Both the position numbers and the translations under genes were made by a program. This document shows, in pieces, positions 1 through 10,989 of a stretch of DNA of 64,000 nt. The stretch is from JACVRM01 sp046262315 (lineage in GTDB: Bacteria; Actinomycetota; Thermoleophilia; Gaiellales; Gaiellaceae), in assembly GCA_046262315.1 (NCBI GenBank), contig JBHEMZ010000084.1, forward strand, positions 1-64,000. Direction: 5' to 3'. Position 1 is the first letter of the stretch. Each line of letters opens with the position of its first letter. The notes beneath the pieces are model-generated. The model worked only from the letters and a program-made list of their open reading frames with translations, was not told the origin of the DNA and did not search any database.

Positions 1-554
1 TTGTTGGCGAGCAGGCCCGTGCTCTCGATCCCGAGGTCGCGCGCGAGCGCGATGATGCGCCGCCCGGACTCGAGCGACTTGAAGTACGGCTCGACGACCG
101 CGAAGAGCATGTCGACGTGCTTGGCGGTGCCGACCTTCAGATGCTCGGTCGAGGCCTCCGTGTCGAGGATGCAGATGTGGTCGGGCCCGTCGGGCGCAGC
201 GTCGACGATGTTGCGCATCGCGACGTGGAAGCGCCCCATGCAGCCGGTGTCGGCCTGCCGCGGCTCGGCCGCGACGAGCACGGTGACGCCGTCGGGCGCC
301 TCCATGCCGTGCGCCGCACGGATCTCGTCGAGCGACTGCGCCAGGCGGCCGTCGACGGTGCGCACGGCCTCCTCGGACAGCGTCGAGAGGTTGCTCAGCC
401 GCTCGGCCGGGATGCCGACCGTGAGCGACAGGTTGGGGTTCAGGTCGTTGTCGAGCGCGAGCACCTCGTAGCCGCCGCGCGCGAGCTGGCGCGCGAGCGT
501 CCCCGAGATCGTCGTCTTGCCGGCCCCGCCCTTGCCTGCGATCGCGAGCTTCAT
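1..554 (-). CDS. CooC/MinD-type P-loop ATPase (3' end outside window)
   Basis: The protein starts at the ATG complementary to 552-554 and reads off the window edge after about 184 codons, so the C-terminus is missing. Residues 7-15 are GKGGAGKTT, a deviant Walker A with the extra lysine typical of the MinD/ParA/CooC family. A DNDLNPN segment follows near residue 36 and ILDTEAS near residue 110, matching the switch regions. The start MKLAIAGKGGAGKTT resembles CooC, the nickel-insertion ATPase of CO dehydrogenase, and related carbon-monoxide-dehydrogenase accessory proteins. A ParA-like cargo-positioning ATPase is the alternative. It is divergent from uvrA with only 75 bp between the starts. 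The family call is firm; the client protein cannot be told from this window. Confidence 0.85.
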   Translation of the reverse strand, partial: MKLAIAGKGGAGKTTISGTLARQLARGGYEVLALDNDLNPNLSLTVGIPAERLSNLSTLSEEAVRTVDGRLAQSLDEIRAAHGMEAPDGVTVLVAAEPRQADTGCMGRFHVAMRNIVDAAPDGPDHICILDTEASTEHLKVGTAKHVDMLFAVVEPYFKSLESGRRIIALARDLGIESTGLLAN

Positions 555-597
555 GGACGGTGACGATATTCGTCGCAACATCCACGATCAACCTGTC

Positions 598-611
598 CGA
601 ACGCGTGTTCG
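598..611 (+). promoter_or_regulatory. LexA (SOS) box upstream of uvrA
   Basis: CGAAC-GCGT-GTTCG is a perfect inverted repeat that fits the Gram-positive/actinobacterial LexA consensus CGAACRNRYGTTCG at every position. It ends 6 bp before the uvrA -10 hexamer, so bound LexA would cover the -35 region. It also lies in the divergent promoter region of the ATPase gene on the other strand. Confidence 0.85.
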
Positions 612-617
612 CCCGCC

Positions 618-623
618 TACAAT
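618..623 (+). promoter_or_regulatory. -10 box of uvrA (leaderless)
   Basis: TACAAT lies 6 nt before the GTG at 630, so transcription would begin at or next to the start codon. There is no Shine-Dalgarno sequence in the gap. Confidence 0.65.
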
Positions 624-629
624 GGGTCG

Positions 630-3470
<2,841 letters not shown>

Positions 3471-4356
3471 GTCTCGCCTCCCACACGAACGCCTGCGTCG
3501 CCGTCAGGCCCTGCGCCTCGTTGCCGACCTCGCGGGGGAGCGTGACCACGAGGCGAAACGCCCGTGACGTGCCGCGGCGCCAGATTCGCGTCGCGTGCCA
3601 GGTGGCGTCATCGGGCGCCTCGGCGAAACTGTCCGGGAAGGCTTCGAGAGTGCCCGTGTAGACGATGCCGCGCCCGAGACCCAGGTAGCTACGCCGGTCC
3701 GGTCGGAACGCGCGGCACGAGCGGGAGGTGCGCTGCGACGTCCAGCCGCGGACGACGGTGAGCTGAAGGTGGCGGTCGAGGCCAGTTCTGCCCGCCGTGC
3801 CGTACATGCGCAGGCGCACGGGCCTGTTCCCCGTGTACGTGACGGTCACGCACGCCTGGCCCGTGTCGCCGGGACCGAGGTTCCTGAGCGCGAACAGCGC
3901 CCGACCGCGATCGTTCAGCTGCAGGCGGAGCTCCCGGCTGCAGCGCGTGGCGAGCACCTCCAGCGGAACCGATTGCGAGCCGCGCCGGTAGACGATGCGA
4001 TGGAGGCCCAGGCGCTGCGCTCGGAAGCTCCACCGCTTCTGCGGGGCGCCGACTCGCCGGCGGCGCTGCCAGACGAGACGACCGGCGGGATCGAAGATCT
4101 GCACGCGCAACGGCTGGATGCCGAGAGGCCGCGCCGAGCGCTCAACCCGAAACCAGGTGCCGACGCAGACACTCGTGCGCGGGCGCGCGGGCTGGCCACG
4201 GAACGACGAAGCAGCCAGCGCGAGCAGCGGGCCCGCGGCCGTGGCCAGGGCCACGACGGCGAGCGCCCACGCCGGGACTCGCATCACGCGCATTCCGATG
4301 GATCGGCACTCGCCCCTCGAAGCCTGAGCGCCAACAGATCGGCCGCCGGCGACGTC

Positions 4357-4362
4357 TAGGGT
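4357..4362 (+). promoter_or_regulatory. -10 box, leaderless type
   Basis: TAGGGT, 6 nt before the ATG at 4369. Confidence 0.5.
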
Positions 4363-4368
4363 GAGTGC

Positions 4369-4722
4369 ATGGCGCAACGAACGGTCTGGCTTCGCCGCGA
4401 TCCGGTCGGACCGCACACGCGGCTACCGAGCCGGGACGATTTCCGCGCCCGGCACGCGCGGCGCGCCCTGGTGGCAGGAGGCGTCGGGGTCGGTGCGCTC
4501 GCCCTCCTCGTCGCCCTGCGGGTGCTGCCGCGCTGGGACGCGGCCTGGAGGCCGCTGCTCGCCGTCGCCTTCTGCTTCGGCATCGCGGGCGTGGGCGCGG
4601 GCGCGATCGCGCTCCGCACGCGCCGGCTCCGCCTGCAGGCGCTCACGGGCATCGGCGTCTCGCTCGCCGCGCTCGCCGGCGCGCTGTTCGTCGACCGGCT
4701 GATCGACCTCGCCGGCGGCTAG
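4369..4722 (+). CDS. Small membrane protein, unknown function
   Basis: A 117-aa protein with a basic N-terminus (residues 1-31) and three hydrophobic segments, near 33-52, 60-80 and 88-110, suggesting a three-helix inner-membrane protein with its N-terminus inside. I do not recognise a family. It lies alone between two minus-strand surface-protein genes. The ATG at 4369 is preceded by a TAGGGT hexamer at leaderless spacing, which supports it as a real gene. Confidence 0.6.
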   Translation: MAQRTVWLRRDPVGPHTRLPSRDDFRARHARRALVAGGVGVGALALLVALRVLPRWDAAWRPLLAVAFCFGIAGVGAGAIALRTRRLRLQALTGIGVSLAALAGALFVDRLIDLAGG

Positions 4723-4733
4723 GTGAGAAGCCT

Positions 4734-6815
4734 CTAGAACTCGACGTCGACGGCGCCGGATTCGGCCGCGGACCACGTCGGCGCGTAGTTACCCGTCAGG
4801 TCGCGCGGCCCCGACGAGGGGTTCCAGTTGACCGTCTTGCCCGCGGTCTCGGTCTTGACGGTTCCGCTCGCCAGCGCTCCCAGCGTGACGGTGATCGTGG
4901 CGCCGCTCTTCACCATCGTGGCGTTGAAGGATGCGTCGGCACCGATGTAGTCGCCGAGCAGGTCGAAGGTGCCGAGCGGCAGCTGCGCCGTGTTGGCGGC
5001 GTTCCAGACCGCGACGCCGAAGTCGCTGCCCCCGTTGTCCATGATCCGCAGCGTGACGGCAGTCGACGAGCCGTTCCAGCCGGAGAGGATCGAAGCCGCG
5101 TCGAGCTCCTCGCTGTAGGTGTACGCGATCGTGTCGCCCGCCTCGGGCTTGCCCACGGTCGCGCCGCCGTTCGTTGCCTGCATATCGACCGCGTACGGCA
5201 CGGCGCCGGTCCCGTAGGCGAAGAGCAGGCGCGGTTTGTTCGTGGTCTCGCGGCTCTGGAACGTGTTCACGAAGTTGGAGTCGCCCTCGACGGAATCGCG
5301 GACGACGAAACCGGTGTTCGTCGTTGACAGGTGAGCCTGGACGATGGAGGTGGCGTCCCAGCGCCGCCAGCTCCCGGCCGTGCCGTTGGAAGTCGTGGCC
5401 GCCGATCCCGTGTAGCCGGGGCGGGTGTTCCAGGTGACCGTCAGCTCGTCCCAGGACGACGCAGCCTGGTACGCCTGGAGCGTCCGCGTCCCCTGCACCG
5501 CCGAGACGTAGGCTTCCAGCAATGCCGTCAGCCTGCATCCGGCCGGGATCGCGGGGTAGTCGAAGCCGAGCAGCGTTCGCCGAGTCTTCGCAGCCTCGCT
5601 CTTGACGTCGAGCGTCGTCGAAGTGCCGTAGTTGTCGTCGCCGGCGCTGTCTTCCTGCACCATCGTGTCCTTCGACGCGTTGACGATTTCCGTGGCCTGC
5701 GTCGCGCATCCGGAACCCGAGGCGAGCGAGTACGTAACCCGCAGCCGGGCGTTGTCGACGAGCACGGGGCGGTTGCCTGAGTTCTTCATGTACACCTTGA
5801 CCACGGCGTTTGTCGCCTCGTAGGCGGTGTCGATCTCCGGCAGCGAGGTGGAGATCGTCTCGAAGCTCGTCGTCGCGTTGCAATCCACGTCCGAGCCGGT
5901 CGAGCCGTGTGTTCCGATCACCGTGTCGCCGGAGTACACCTCGAAGTAGAAGCACGTGGTGTCGCCGGACGTGTTCGATTTGTAGGCGAGGTCGAAGTAC
6001 GCGGCGGTGACCGTCCCGAACGTCGGCGGATACCCCGGGAACGTGAGCTTCAGGTAGCGGCCGGCTTCGTAGATGTTCTTCCAGTTGCCGGCGTTCTGGA
6101 ACTGAGCGCCGTCAGCGGCGACCGCGAGGCCCCAGCGCGTCGTCGCCGCCACCGTGTCGGCAGCGTCCGTGTGCAGGATCGGATTCATGGTGAAGCCCGC
6201 CCAGGTCGTCCCGGTCACGACGGCACGGTCGACTCGCATGGCCTTCCCGCCGCCCGAGTGCTGTGCGTAGACGCGAATCGTCAGGTCGTTGGCGATGTCG
6301 CTGTTCGTGACCTCGGGCAGCGACGTCGACACGGTCTTGAACAGCGCGTCGGCCTCGCAGGCGATCGGGCTCCCGGACGATCCGTACGTGGCGAGCACCT
6401 GCGAGGTGGAGGTCCGCCGGGTCTCGAGGTAGTAGCAGAGAATGTTGCCGGCGCCGTCGTCGTCGGAGAACGTGAACGCGAACTTCGTGTTCGAAGTCGT
6501 CAGCCCGGCGGGCAGCGCGTCGTTCAGCTGGAACTCGATGTAGCGCGTGGTCGACCACGTCGCCGCCCAGTTCTTCGTCTTGTAGAAGGCGCCGTCTGCG
6601 AAGGCGATGGTGTCCGACGCCTCCGCGGCGGAGCCGTCCCCTGCGTCCTCGACCTTCCACGCGGACGTCGAGCGCTCGCCCGGGAAGATGCGCTGCGCGG
6701 CGAAGCTGCTTGCCGGATTCGAAGTCGTCGCCGTGTAGGCCGCCCACGCGAGCCCGGCGGCCGCGCCCGTGCCGGCTGTCAGCGCAATGACCAGCGCGAG
6801 CCGGCTACCGCGCAT
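4734..6815 (-). CDS. Large secreted DNRLRE-domain protein of the TasA/SipW locus
   Basis: 693 aa. The N-terminus (signal, then AAYTATTSNPASSFAA) matches the SipW-cognate signal region of the two small paralogues upstream. Residues about 40-365 hold two copies of a beta-rich module; each copy contains a C[YF]Y[FL]E strand and an STSLPE[VI] motif. A DNRLRE domain follows at about 375-535, with DTMVQEDSAGDDNYGTS, the LLGFD strand and TWNTRP. The last 150 residues form another beta domain with AYTYSEELDAASI. This is probably a wall or fibre-associated adhesin. Its ATG overlaps the end of the signal-peptidase gene by 11 bp, so it is the last gene of that operon. No LPXTG or C-terminal membrane anchor is seen. 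Confidence 0.82.
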   Translation of the reverse strand: MRGSRLALVIALTAGTGAAAGLAWAAYTATTSNPASSFAAQRIFPGERSTSAWKVEDAGDGSAAEASDTIAFADGAFYKTKNWAATWSTTRYIEFQLNDALPAGLTTSNTKFAFTFSDDDGAGNILCYYLETRRTSTSQVLATYGSSGSPIACEADALFKTVSTSLPEVTNSDIANDLTIRVYAQHSGGGKAMRVDRAVVTGTTWAGFTMNPILHTDAADTVAATTRWGLAVAADGAQFQNAGNWKNIYEAGRYLKLTFPGYPPTFGTVTAAYFDLAYKSNTSGDTTCFYFEVYSGDTVIGTHGSTGSDVDCNATTSFETISTSLPEIDTAYEATNAVVKVYMKNSGNRPVLVDNARLRVTYSLASGSGCATQATEIVNASKDTMVQEDSAGDDNYGTSTTLDVKSEAAKTRRTLLGFDYPAIPAGCRLTALLEAYVSAVQGTRTLQAYQAASSWDELTVTWNTRPGYTGSAATTSNGTAGSWRRWDATSIVQAHLSTTNTGFVVRDSVEGDSNFVNTFQSRETTNKPRLLFAYGTGAVPYAVDMQATNGGATVGKPEAGDTIAYTYSEELDAASILSGWNGSSTAVTLRIMDNGGSDFGVAVWNAANTAQLPLGTFDLLGDYIGADASFNATMVKSGATITVTLGALASGTVKTETAGKTVNWNPSSGPRDLTGNYAPTWSAAESGAVDVEF

Positions 6816-7365
6816 GACGCCGCTCCTTTGGGATCCAGATCCGCTTCAGCTCGAAGAGGCCCAGCAGGACTAGGGGCACGACGATCAGAGCTAGCCTGCC
6901 GGTGCGGCCGGCGACGTACATGACCGCGTAGCCCACCTTCGGGATGCGGAGCTCGACGCGTCCCAGCGTCCCGTCCAGCGGAATGCTCCAGCGCTCGACG
7001 TCACGGTTGGCGTCGCCCTTCGTGACGAAGTGGGCCGTCCCCTGCTCCACCCGGTAGCGCAGCACGCGGTGAGTCAGCAGCCGACGGTCGTCATCGGGAT
7101 CGCGGAAAGTGAGGATGTCCCCGCCGCGGACGTCGAGGGGATGCACGCGCCGGTCGACGACCAGGTCGCCCACGCGCAGGGTCGGCTCCATGCTCCCCGA
7201 CAGAACGGCGAAGCTCTGCAGGCCGAGTACGCGCGGTCCGACGACCGCCGTGCCCAGTACAACGGCGAAGCCCAGGAGGGCCCAGAGCGCGTGGCGCACG
7301 AGAGTCACTACAGGGCGCACGCGCGGCCGTGGCGGGGCGAGTGTGGCCACTGGGATCGCGGTCAT
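6805..7365 (-). CDS. sipW: SipW-type (ER-like) signal peptidase I
   Basis: About 186 aa. Membrane-bound peptidase that removes SipW-cognate signal peptides from TasA/camelysin-type exported proteins. A helix at about 19-41 is followed by the catalytic serine block LSGSMEPTLRVGDLVV, then LLTHRV with histidine in place of the bacterial lysine, then TKGDANRDVE. This Ser-His pattern is characteristic of SipW, archaeal and ER signal peptidases. A second hydrophobic segment lies near the C-terminus (LALIVVPLVLLGLFEL). The ATG complementary to 7363-7365 overlaps the preceding stop as ATGA, so it is translationally coupled. Its position among three proteins with matching signal regions makes them its likely substrates. 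Confidence 0.92.
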   Translation of the reverse strand: MTAIPVATLAPPRPRVRPVVTLVRHALWALLGFAVVLGTAVVGPRVLGLQSFAVLSGSMEPTLRVGDLVVDRRVHPLDVRGGDILTFRDPDDDRRLLTHRVLRYRVEQGTAHFVTKGDANRDVERWSIPLDGTLGRVELRIPKVGYAVMYVAGRTGRLALIVVPLVLLGLFELKRIWIPKERRHAR

Positions 7366-7955
7366 TGGTTCCTCGCCTCCCAGGTGAAAGCGGCCGTTGA
7401 GGTTTGTCCCTGGGCCGCGGTGCTGGCGCCCAGCGTCGCCTGGATCTTGTAGACGTGTTCCTCGGTAGCGACCCACGACTCCGTCCCTCCGCCGACCGCG
7501 GGGTCGACGATGGCGGTCGCGTACGTCGTCGGAAAGCCCGAGAGCGTTCGGGAGTAAACGACGCCGGGGCCCGCACCGATGTAATCGGTCGCGTCGTTCG
7601 CGAACGTGGCGCAGTTGTCGAACGCGGGCGACGGGTCGCTGCCGCGCGTGACCGTCAGCGTCAGGTACGGCGCGAGCCCGCCGGTGACCGTGGCGTAGAG
7701 CCGCACGGACGATGCGAGTGTGCCGTCGTAACGAACCTTGATGCAGCTCGTCTCGGTGTCGCCGGGCTTCGCCGAGCCGAGCGTCGTGAACATCGCCGTG
7801 CCCGAGTCGTTGTCGCTGAGCGCCACGCTGCCGGCCGCGACCGAGTTGCGGTTGTTCTGCGTCGTCGCCACGTAGGCGGCGTACGTGGCTGCCGCGGCGA
7901 CGGCCGCAGCGGCTAGACCGAGGACGAGCAGCAGCAGCGCCCGCGTGCGGTTCAC
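7362..7955 (-). CDS. TasA/camelysin-like secreted protein
   Basis: 197 aa. The signal peptide ends in the SipW-cognate pattern: YAAYVATTQNNRNSVAAGSV, compared with YSAFTATTTNSGNSFAAGTV in the paralogue at 8540-9124. A beta-sandwich body follows with SAKPGDTETSCIKVRY, a CATF cysteine region, VVYSRTLSGFP and the closing AAFTWEAR. TasA-family proteins form amyloid-like or donor-strand fibres in Firmicutes biofilms; that role here is inference. It lies between the 168-aa exported protein upstream (ATGA overlap at 7952-7955) and sipW downstream (ATGA overlap at 7362-7365). Confidence 0.82.
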   Translation of the reverse strand: MNRTRALLLLVLGLAAAAVAAAATYAAYVATTQNNRNSVAAGSVALSDNDSGTAMFTTLGSAKPGDTETSCIKVRYDGTLASSVRLYATVTGGLAPYLTLTVTRGSDPSPAFDNCATFANDATDYIGAGPGVVYSRTLSGFPTTYATAIVDPAVGGGTESWVATEEHVYKIQATLGASTAAQGQTSTAAFTWEARNQ

Positions 7956-8458
7956 GCCGCACCTTCCTGGCTGCGGCGCAGCTCGAGCGTCGCGAAGAGA
8001 ATCCGGCCCTGGTACCCCGCGCGGACGGCGCGCGGCAGCCAGCCGCGCACGGTCAGGGGTCGTGAGGCACCAGTGCCCAGGTTGAAGGAGCGGCTCCAGG
8101 CGTCGAGACCGGCGAGCGGGCCGCGGTAGAGGCGCTCATCGCCTGCGCGCAGCTCGACGAAGAGCACGCTTTCGAGGTCGTCCGTATCGCCGCGCAGGCG
8201 GGCGCGCATGACGAGCGGCCGGCCGGAGGAGTTGGCCACGCGGAGCGATCCGAAGACACCGCTCTCGCCGGGGCGCAGGGCGCTGACGTCTGCGAACGGC
8301 CCGGTCTGTGAGAGCGTGACGTCGGGAGAGCGGGCGGCGCTGAGCGTGACGTCCGTGCCGAGCACGCCGCGACCGGAGGGGACGCGCCACCCGGCCAGCA
8401 GCACCAGCGCGGCTGCCGCGCCGATGACGAAGCTGATCAGGTGTGCCCAGCGCTTCAT
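7952..8458 (-). CDS. Exported protein of the TasA/SipW operon
   Basis: 168 aa with an N-terminal hydrophobic segment at about 8-26, then an extracytoplasmic beta-rich domain. LRPGESGVFGSLRVANSSG resembles the 'PG(D/E)...v.N.G' strand pair of TasA and camelysin. LYRGPLAGLD and GYQGRILFATLELR resemble later strands of the same fold. It lacks the YAAY/YSAF signal motif and the closing WEAR of its neighbours. I therefore treat it as a divergent member, perhaps an assembly or cap protein like TapA; that is conjecture. It is the first gene after the 8485-8512 hairpin and overlaps the next gene by ATGA. Confidence 0.68.
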   Translation of the reverse strand: MKRWAHLISFVIGAAAALVLLAGWRVPSGRGVLGTDVTLSAARSPDVTLSQTGPFADVSALRPGESGVFGSLRVANSSGRPLVMRARLRGDTDDLESVLFVELRAGDERLYRGPLAGLDAWSRSFNLGTGASRPLTVRGWLPRAVRAGYQGRILFATLELRRSQEGAA

Positions 8459-8484
8459 CGCATCTCTCCCTTCTGCAAACGCAC

Positions 8485-8512
8485 GGAAGCGGGGCCCTGT
8501 GGCCCCGCTTCC
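8485..8512 (-). terminator. Perfect 12-bp hairpin between the first TasA-like gene and the rest of the locus
   Basis: Arms 8485-8496 and 8501-8512 are exact complements (GGAAGCGGGGCC with GGCCCCGCTTCC) around a CTGT loop. On the minus strand it follows the 8540 stop and precedes the 8458 start. No long U run follows (GTGCGTTTGC), so partial termination or mRNA 3'-end protection is as likely as full termination. The effect would be higher expression of the upstream subunit. Confidence 0.7.
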
Positions 8513-8539
8513 TTGGCTGCGCTCATCAGCTCTTCCGGG

Positions 8540-9124
8540 CTAGTTGCTCCGCGCCTCCCACGTGATCGCGAAGGAGCCCGTCGAGACCGCGGTCGTATGC
8601 GCGTTCGCCGTGGGGTCGTCCTTCACCGTGAAGGTGAAGCGGTAGTCGACGGCGTCGTTCTGCGCCCAGGCTGCGTCGGCATCCTTGCCGGCCACGCCCC
8701 CTGTATAGGCCGTCGGGAACCCGCTCAGGTCGGCCGTGGCGAACGCCGTCGAGGAGGACGAGAAGCCTGCGCACGAGCCGCGCGTCGCCAGGTCGGTCAG
8801 GCCCGAGCCGCGCTCGACCTGCACCTGGAAGCTGCTGCCGTTCGCGGTCGACGGGATGTAGAAGTGCACGGTCGACGCCAGCGAGCCGGTGTACTTGATC
8901 CGGATGCACTTTGCGACCGGCACGCCCGGCGCCTGGTTGCTGACGTTGATAAGCGCCGTGCCGAGGCCGCTGTCGTCCTGGATCGCGACCGTACCCGCTG
9001 CAAAGGAGTTGCCGCTGTTCGTCGTCGTGGCCGTGAACGCCGAGTAGGTCCCGAAAGCCGCGAGGCTGCCGAGTGTCCCTACGATCGCAAGCGTGAGAAG
9101 GATCTTCCGCTTCTTGTCGCGCAT
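8540..9124 (-). CDS. TasA/camelysin-like secreted protein, probably the major subunit
   Basis: 194 aa. The start ATG has a strong ribosome binding site (GGAAGGA, 6-7 nt upstream on the minus strand). A lysine/arginine-rich n-region (MRDKKRKIL) and hydrophobic core lead into the SipW-cognate motif YSAFTATTTNSGNSFAAGTV. The body has QAPGVPVAKCIRIKY, a GSCAGF cysteine segment, LSGFPTAYTGG and the closing FAITWEAR. It is the promoter-proximal gene of the locus and is followed by a strong hairpin. This is the arrangement expected of a highly expressed structural subunit; the subunit role is inferred. Confidence 0.82.
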   Translation of the reverse strand: MRDKKRKILLTLAIVGTLGSLAAFGTYSAFTATTTNSGNSFAAGTVAIQDDSGLGTALINVSNQAPGVPVAKCIRIKYTGSLASTVHFYIPSTANGSSFQVQVERGSGLTDLATRGSCAGFSSSSTAFATADLSGFPTAYTGGVAGKDADAAWAQNDAVDYRFTFTVKDDPTANAHTTAVSTGSFAITWEARSN

Positions 9125-9155
9125 GTTCTTCCTTCCGGTCTGTCTGCCGATGAGC

Positions 9156-9193
9156 GCGGCGCTGCGCCGCAGGCGGGTGATTACTTTTCACCC
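9156..9193 (-). promoter_or_regulatory. Two leader hairpins before the TasA-like operon
   Basis: 9156-9170 is a 7-bp arm palindrome (GCGGCGC-T-GCGCCGC). 9175-9193 is GGGTGA-N7-TCACCC. Both lie in the presumed 5' leader of the minus-strand gene that starts at 9124, just before its ribosome binding site. No known riboswitch motif is recognised. Confidence 0.4.
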
Positions 9194-9321
9194 ACGGTTG
9201 GTGTGTCGGCTCCCACAGGGCTCACTCAGATCCCTCGATTCGGTTATTTCCATGAGTCACGTTCGATCGAGGGACGGGTGGCCACGCCGATCTCGCAGCG
9301 CGCAGCCCCTGGCGGGAGCCG

Positions 9322-9327
9322 TAAGCT
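9322..9327 (+). promoter_or_regulatory. -10 box, leaderless type
   Basis: TAAGCT, 6 nt before the GTG at 9334. Confidence 0.45.
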
Positions 9328-9333
9328 CGTTCC

Positions 9334-9984
9334 GTGGGGGCGGTGCTGGAGGAGCGGGCGGCGGGCGAGCGGGCGTGGTGGTTACGGGCGCTGCTCGTCC
9401 TGGGGGCGCCGCGCGACGTCTTCCTCGCTCTGCGGGACGACTCGCCCGAGGCGTCGTCCGACCGTCAAGAGCCCGTCACGGCGATTGTCTTCCTCGCCGG
9501 CCTGTCAGCGGCGCTCGGCGCCGCCCGGAACGTGGCGCTGCTCGAAGACGCCACGTTCGACGGACTGCTCATGGCGGTGTGGGTGGTCGCGGCCGGCGGC
9601 GTCCAGGGACTTTTCGGCTACTGGGTGCTCGGAGCGGCCCTCTACGCCGGGCTCTCCGCGGTCGGTCCGCACGGCCCGTTCCGGCACGCGCGCCACCTGC
9701 TCGCGTACGCGTCGGTGCCAGTCGCCCTCGCCGTCGTCCTCGCCTGGCCCGTCCGGCTCGCCGTTTTCGGCGGTGACGTCTTCAGGGAGGGAGGGTCCGA
9801 CGACGGCGCGCTCGCGTCCGCGCTCGACGTGCTCGAGGCCGGGCTCTACGCCTGGGCGCTCGCGCTCCTCGTGCTTGGCGTACGCGTTGTGCACGGATGG
9901 AGCTGGGGCCGCTCCCTCGCCGCGTGCGCCCTGGCAGGCGTGGTGATCGGCGCCGTAGCGCTCGCGCTTGCTGTCGGCGCCTGA
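9334..9984 (+). CDS. Yip1-like integral membrane protein
   Basis: 216 aa from the GTG at 9334. The early segment VLGAPRDVFLALRDD is the amphipathic stretch usually found before the first helix of Yip1-domain proteins. About five hydrophobic helices follow (near 50-65, 78-100, 128-150, 170-185 and 195-215). Bacterial Yip1-domain proteins have no settled function. The gene stands alone, divergent from the TasA-like operon and convergent with panB. Confidence 0.72.
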   Translation: MGAVLEERAAGERAWWLRALLVLGAPRDVFLALRDDSPEASSDRQEPVTAIVFLAGLSAALGAARNVALLEDATFDGLLMAVWVVAAGGVQGLFGYWVLGAALYAGLSAVGPHGPFRHARHLLAYASVPVALAVVLAWPVRLAVFGGDVFREGGSDDGALASALDVLEAGLYAWALALLVLGVRVVHGWSWGRSLAACALAGVVIGAVALALAVGA

Positions 9985-10071
9985 CAGCAGCGACTCTTCC
10001 CGAACGCGGATTGCCCGGAGGCCCCTTCGTGCGCGGATGGGCGGGGGACAGGAGCTCGTTTCAGAATGACT

Positions 10072-10989
10072 CTAACTCGTTCCGCTGAGGCTCCTGTGCC
10101 GGGCGGGAAGAGCTGCCTCGAGCGCGGCGAGCTCGTCGTCGGGGATCGTGTAGGTGTGCTGATCCTCGGGGAAGGTGCGCGCGCGGACGTCGGCGGCGTA
10201 GGCGCCGAGTGCGCGGCGGATCTCGTCGCCGAGCTGGGCGTACTGCTTGACGAAGCGCGGCGTGCGTCCGTCGTAGAGGCCGAGCAGGTCGTGCCACACG
10301 AGCACCTGGCCGTCGCAGCCGGCGCCGGCGCCGATCCCGATCGTCGGGATCGAAAGCGCCTGTGTCACCCGCTCCGCCACCGGGGCGGGCACGGCTTCGA
10401 GCACAACCGCGAAGCACCCGGCAGCCTCGAGCGCAAGCGCGTCGTCGTAGAGTCGCCGCGCCGCCTCGGCGGTGCGTCCCTGGGCCCGGAAGCCGCCGAG
10501 CAGCGTGGCCGACTGCGGCGTCAGGCCGACGTGGCCCATCACGCCGATACCCGCGCCGACGATCGCCTGGACGCGCGAGAGTGCCGGGCCGGCGCCCTCG
10601 AGCTTCACCACGTCTGCGCCCGCCTCCTTGACGAATCGGATCGCATTGCGCACGGCGTCCTCGTCGGACACCTGGTAGGAGCCGAACGGCATGTCGCCCA
10701 CGACGAGCGGCCGCCGGGCGCCGCGCGTCACCGCGCGGGTCATGAAGAGCATCTCGTCCATCGTCACCGGCACCGTGCTCGACTCGTGGCCGAGTACCAC
10801 CATCGCCGCGGTGTCTCCGACGAGGATCAGCTCGACGCCGGCGGCGTCCGCCAGCCGACCGCTGGTGGCGTCGTAAGCCGTGACCATGACGATCGGCTCG
10901 CCGCGGCGTTTCAGCTCGCCGAGCTCGGGCAACGCGAACTTACCGGGGGCGGGGACGGCCGGAGCCGGCGTGTGCTGGCGGATACTCAT
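10072..10989 (-). CDS. panB: 3-methyl-2-oxobutanoate hydroxymethyltransferase
   Basis: 305 aa, slightly longer than usual because of about 20 extra N-terminal residues. Makes ketopantoate from 2-oxoisovalerate and methylene-tetrahydrofolate in the cytoplasm. Family blocks seen: VMVTAYDATSGRLADAAG, LVGDTAAMVVLGHESS (metal-binding aspartate), GDMPFGSYQ, VKLEG, GIGVMGHVGLTPQ, and IPTIGIGAG with CDGQVLVWHD. The start overlaps the panC stop as ATGA (10986-10989). It is the last gene of a DUF2520-panC-panB operon. Confidence 0.96.
   Translation of the reverse strand: MSIRQHTPAPAVPAPGKFALPELGELKRRGEPIVMVTAYDATSGRLADAAGVELILVGDTAAMVVLGHESSTVPVTMDEMLFMTRAVTRGARRPLVVGDMPFGSYQVSDEDAVRNAIRFVKEAGADVVKLEGAGPALSRVQAIVGAGIGVMGHVGLTPQSATLLGGFRAQGRTAEAARRLYDDALALEAAGCFAVVLEAVPAPVAERVTQALSIPTIGIGAGAGCDGQVLVWHDLLGLYDGRTPRFVKQYAQLGDEIRRALGAYAADVRARTFPEDQHTYTIPDDELAALEAALPARHRSLSGTS

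Noticed and set aside
9156..9193. Known riboswitch (c-di-GMP) before the TasA-like operon
   Set aside because: The conserved GEMM sequences are absent; only simple hairpins are present.
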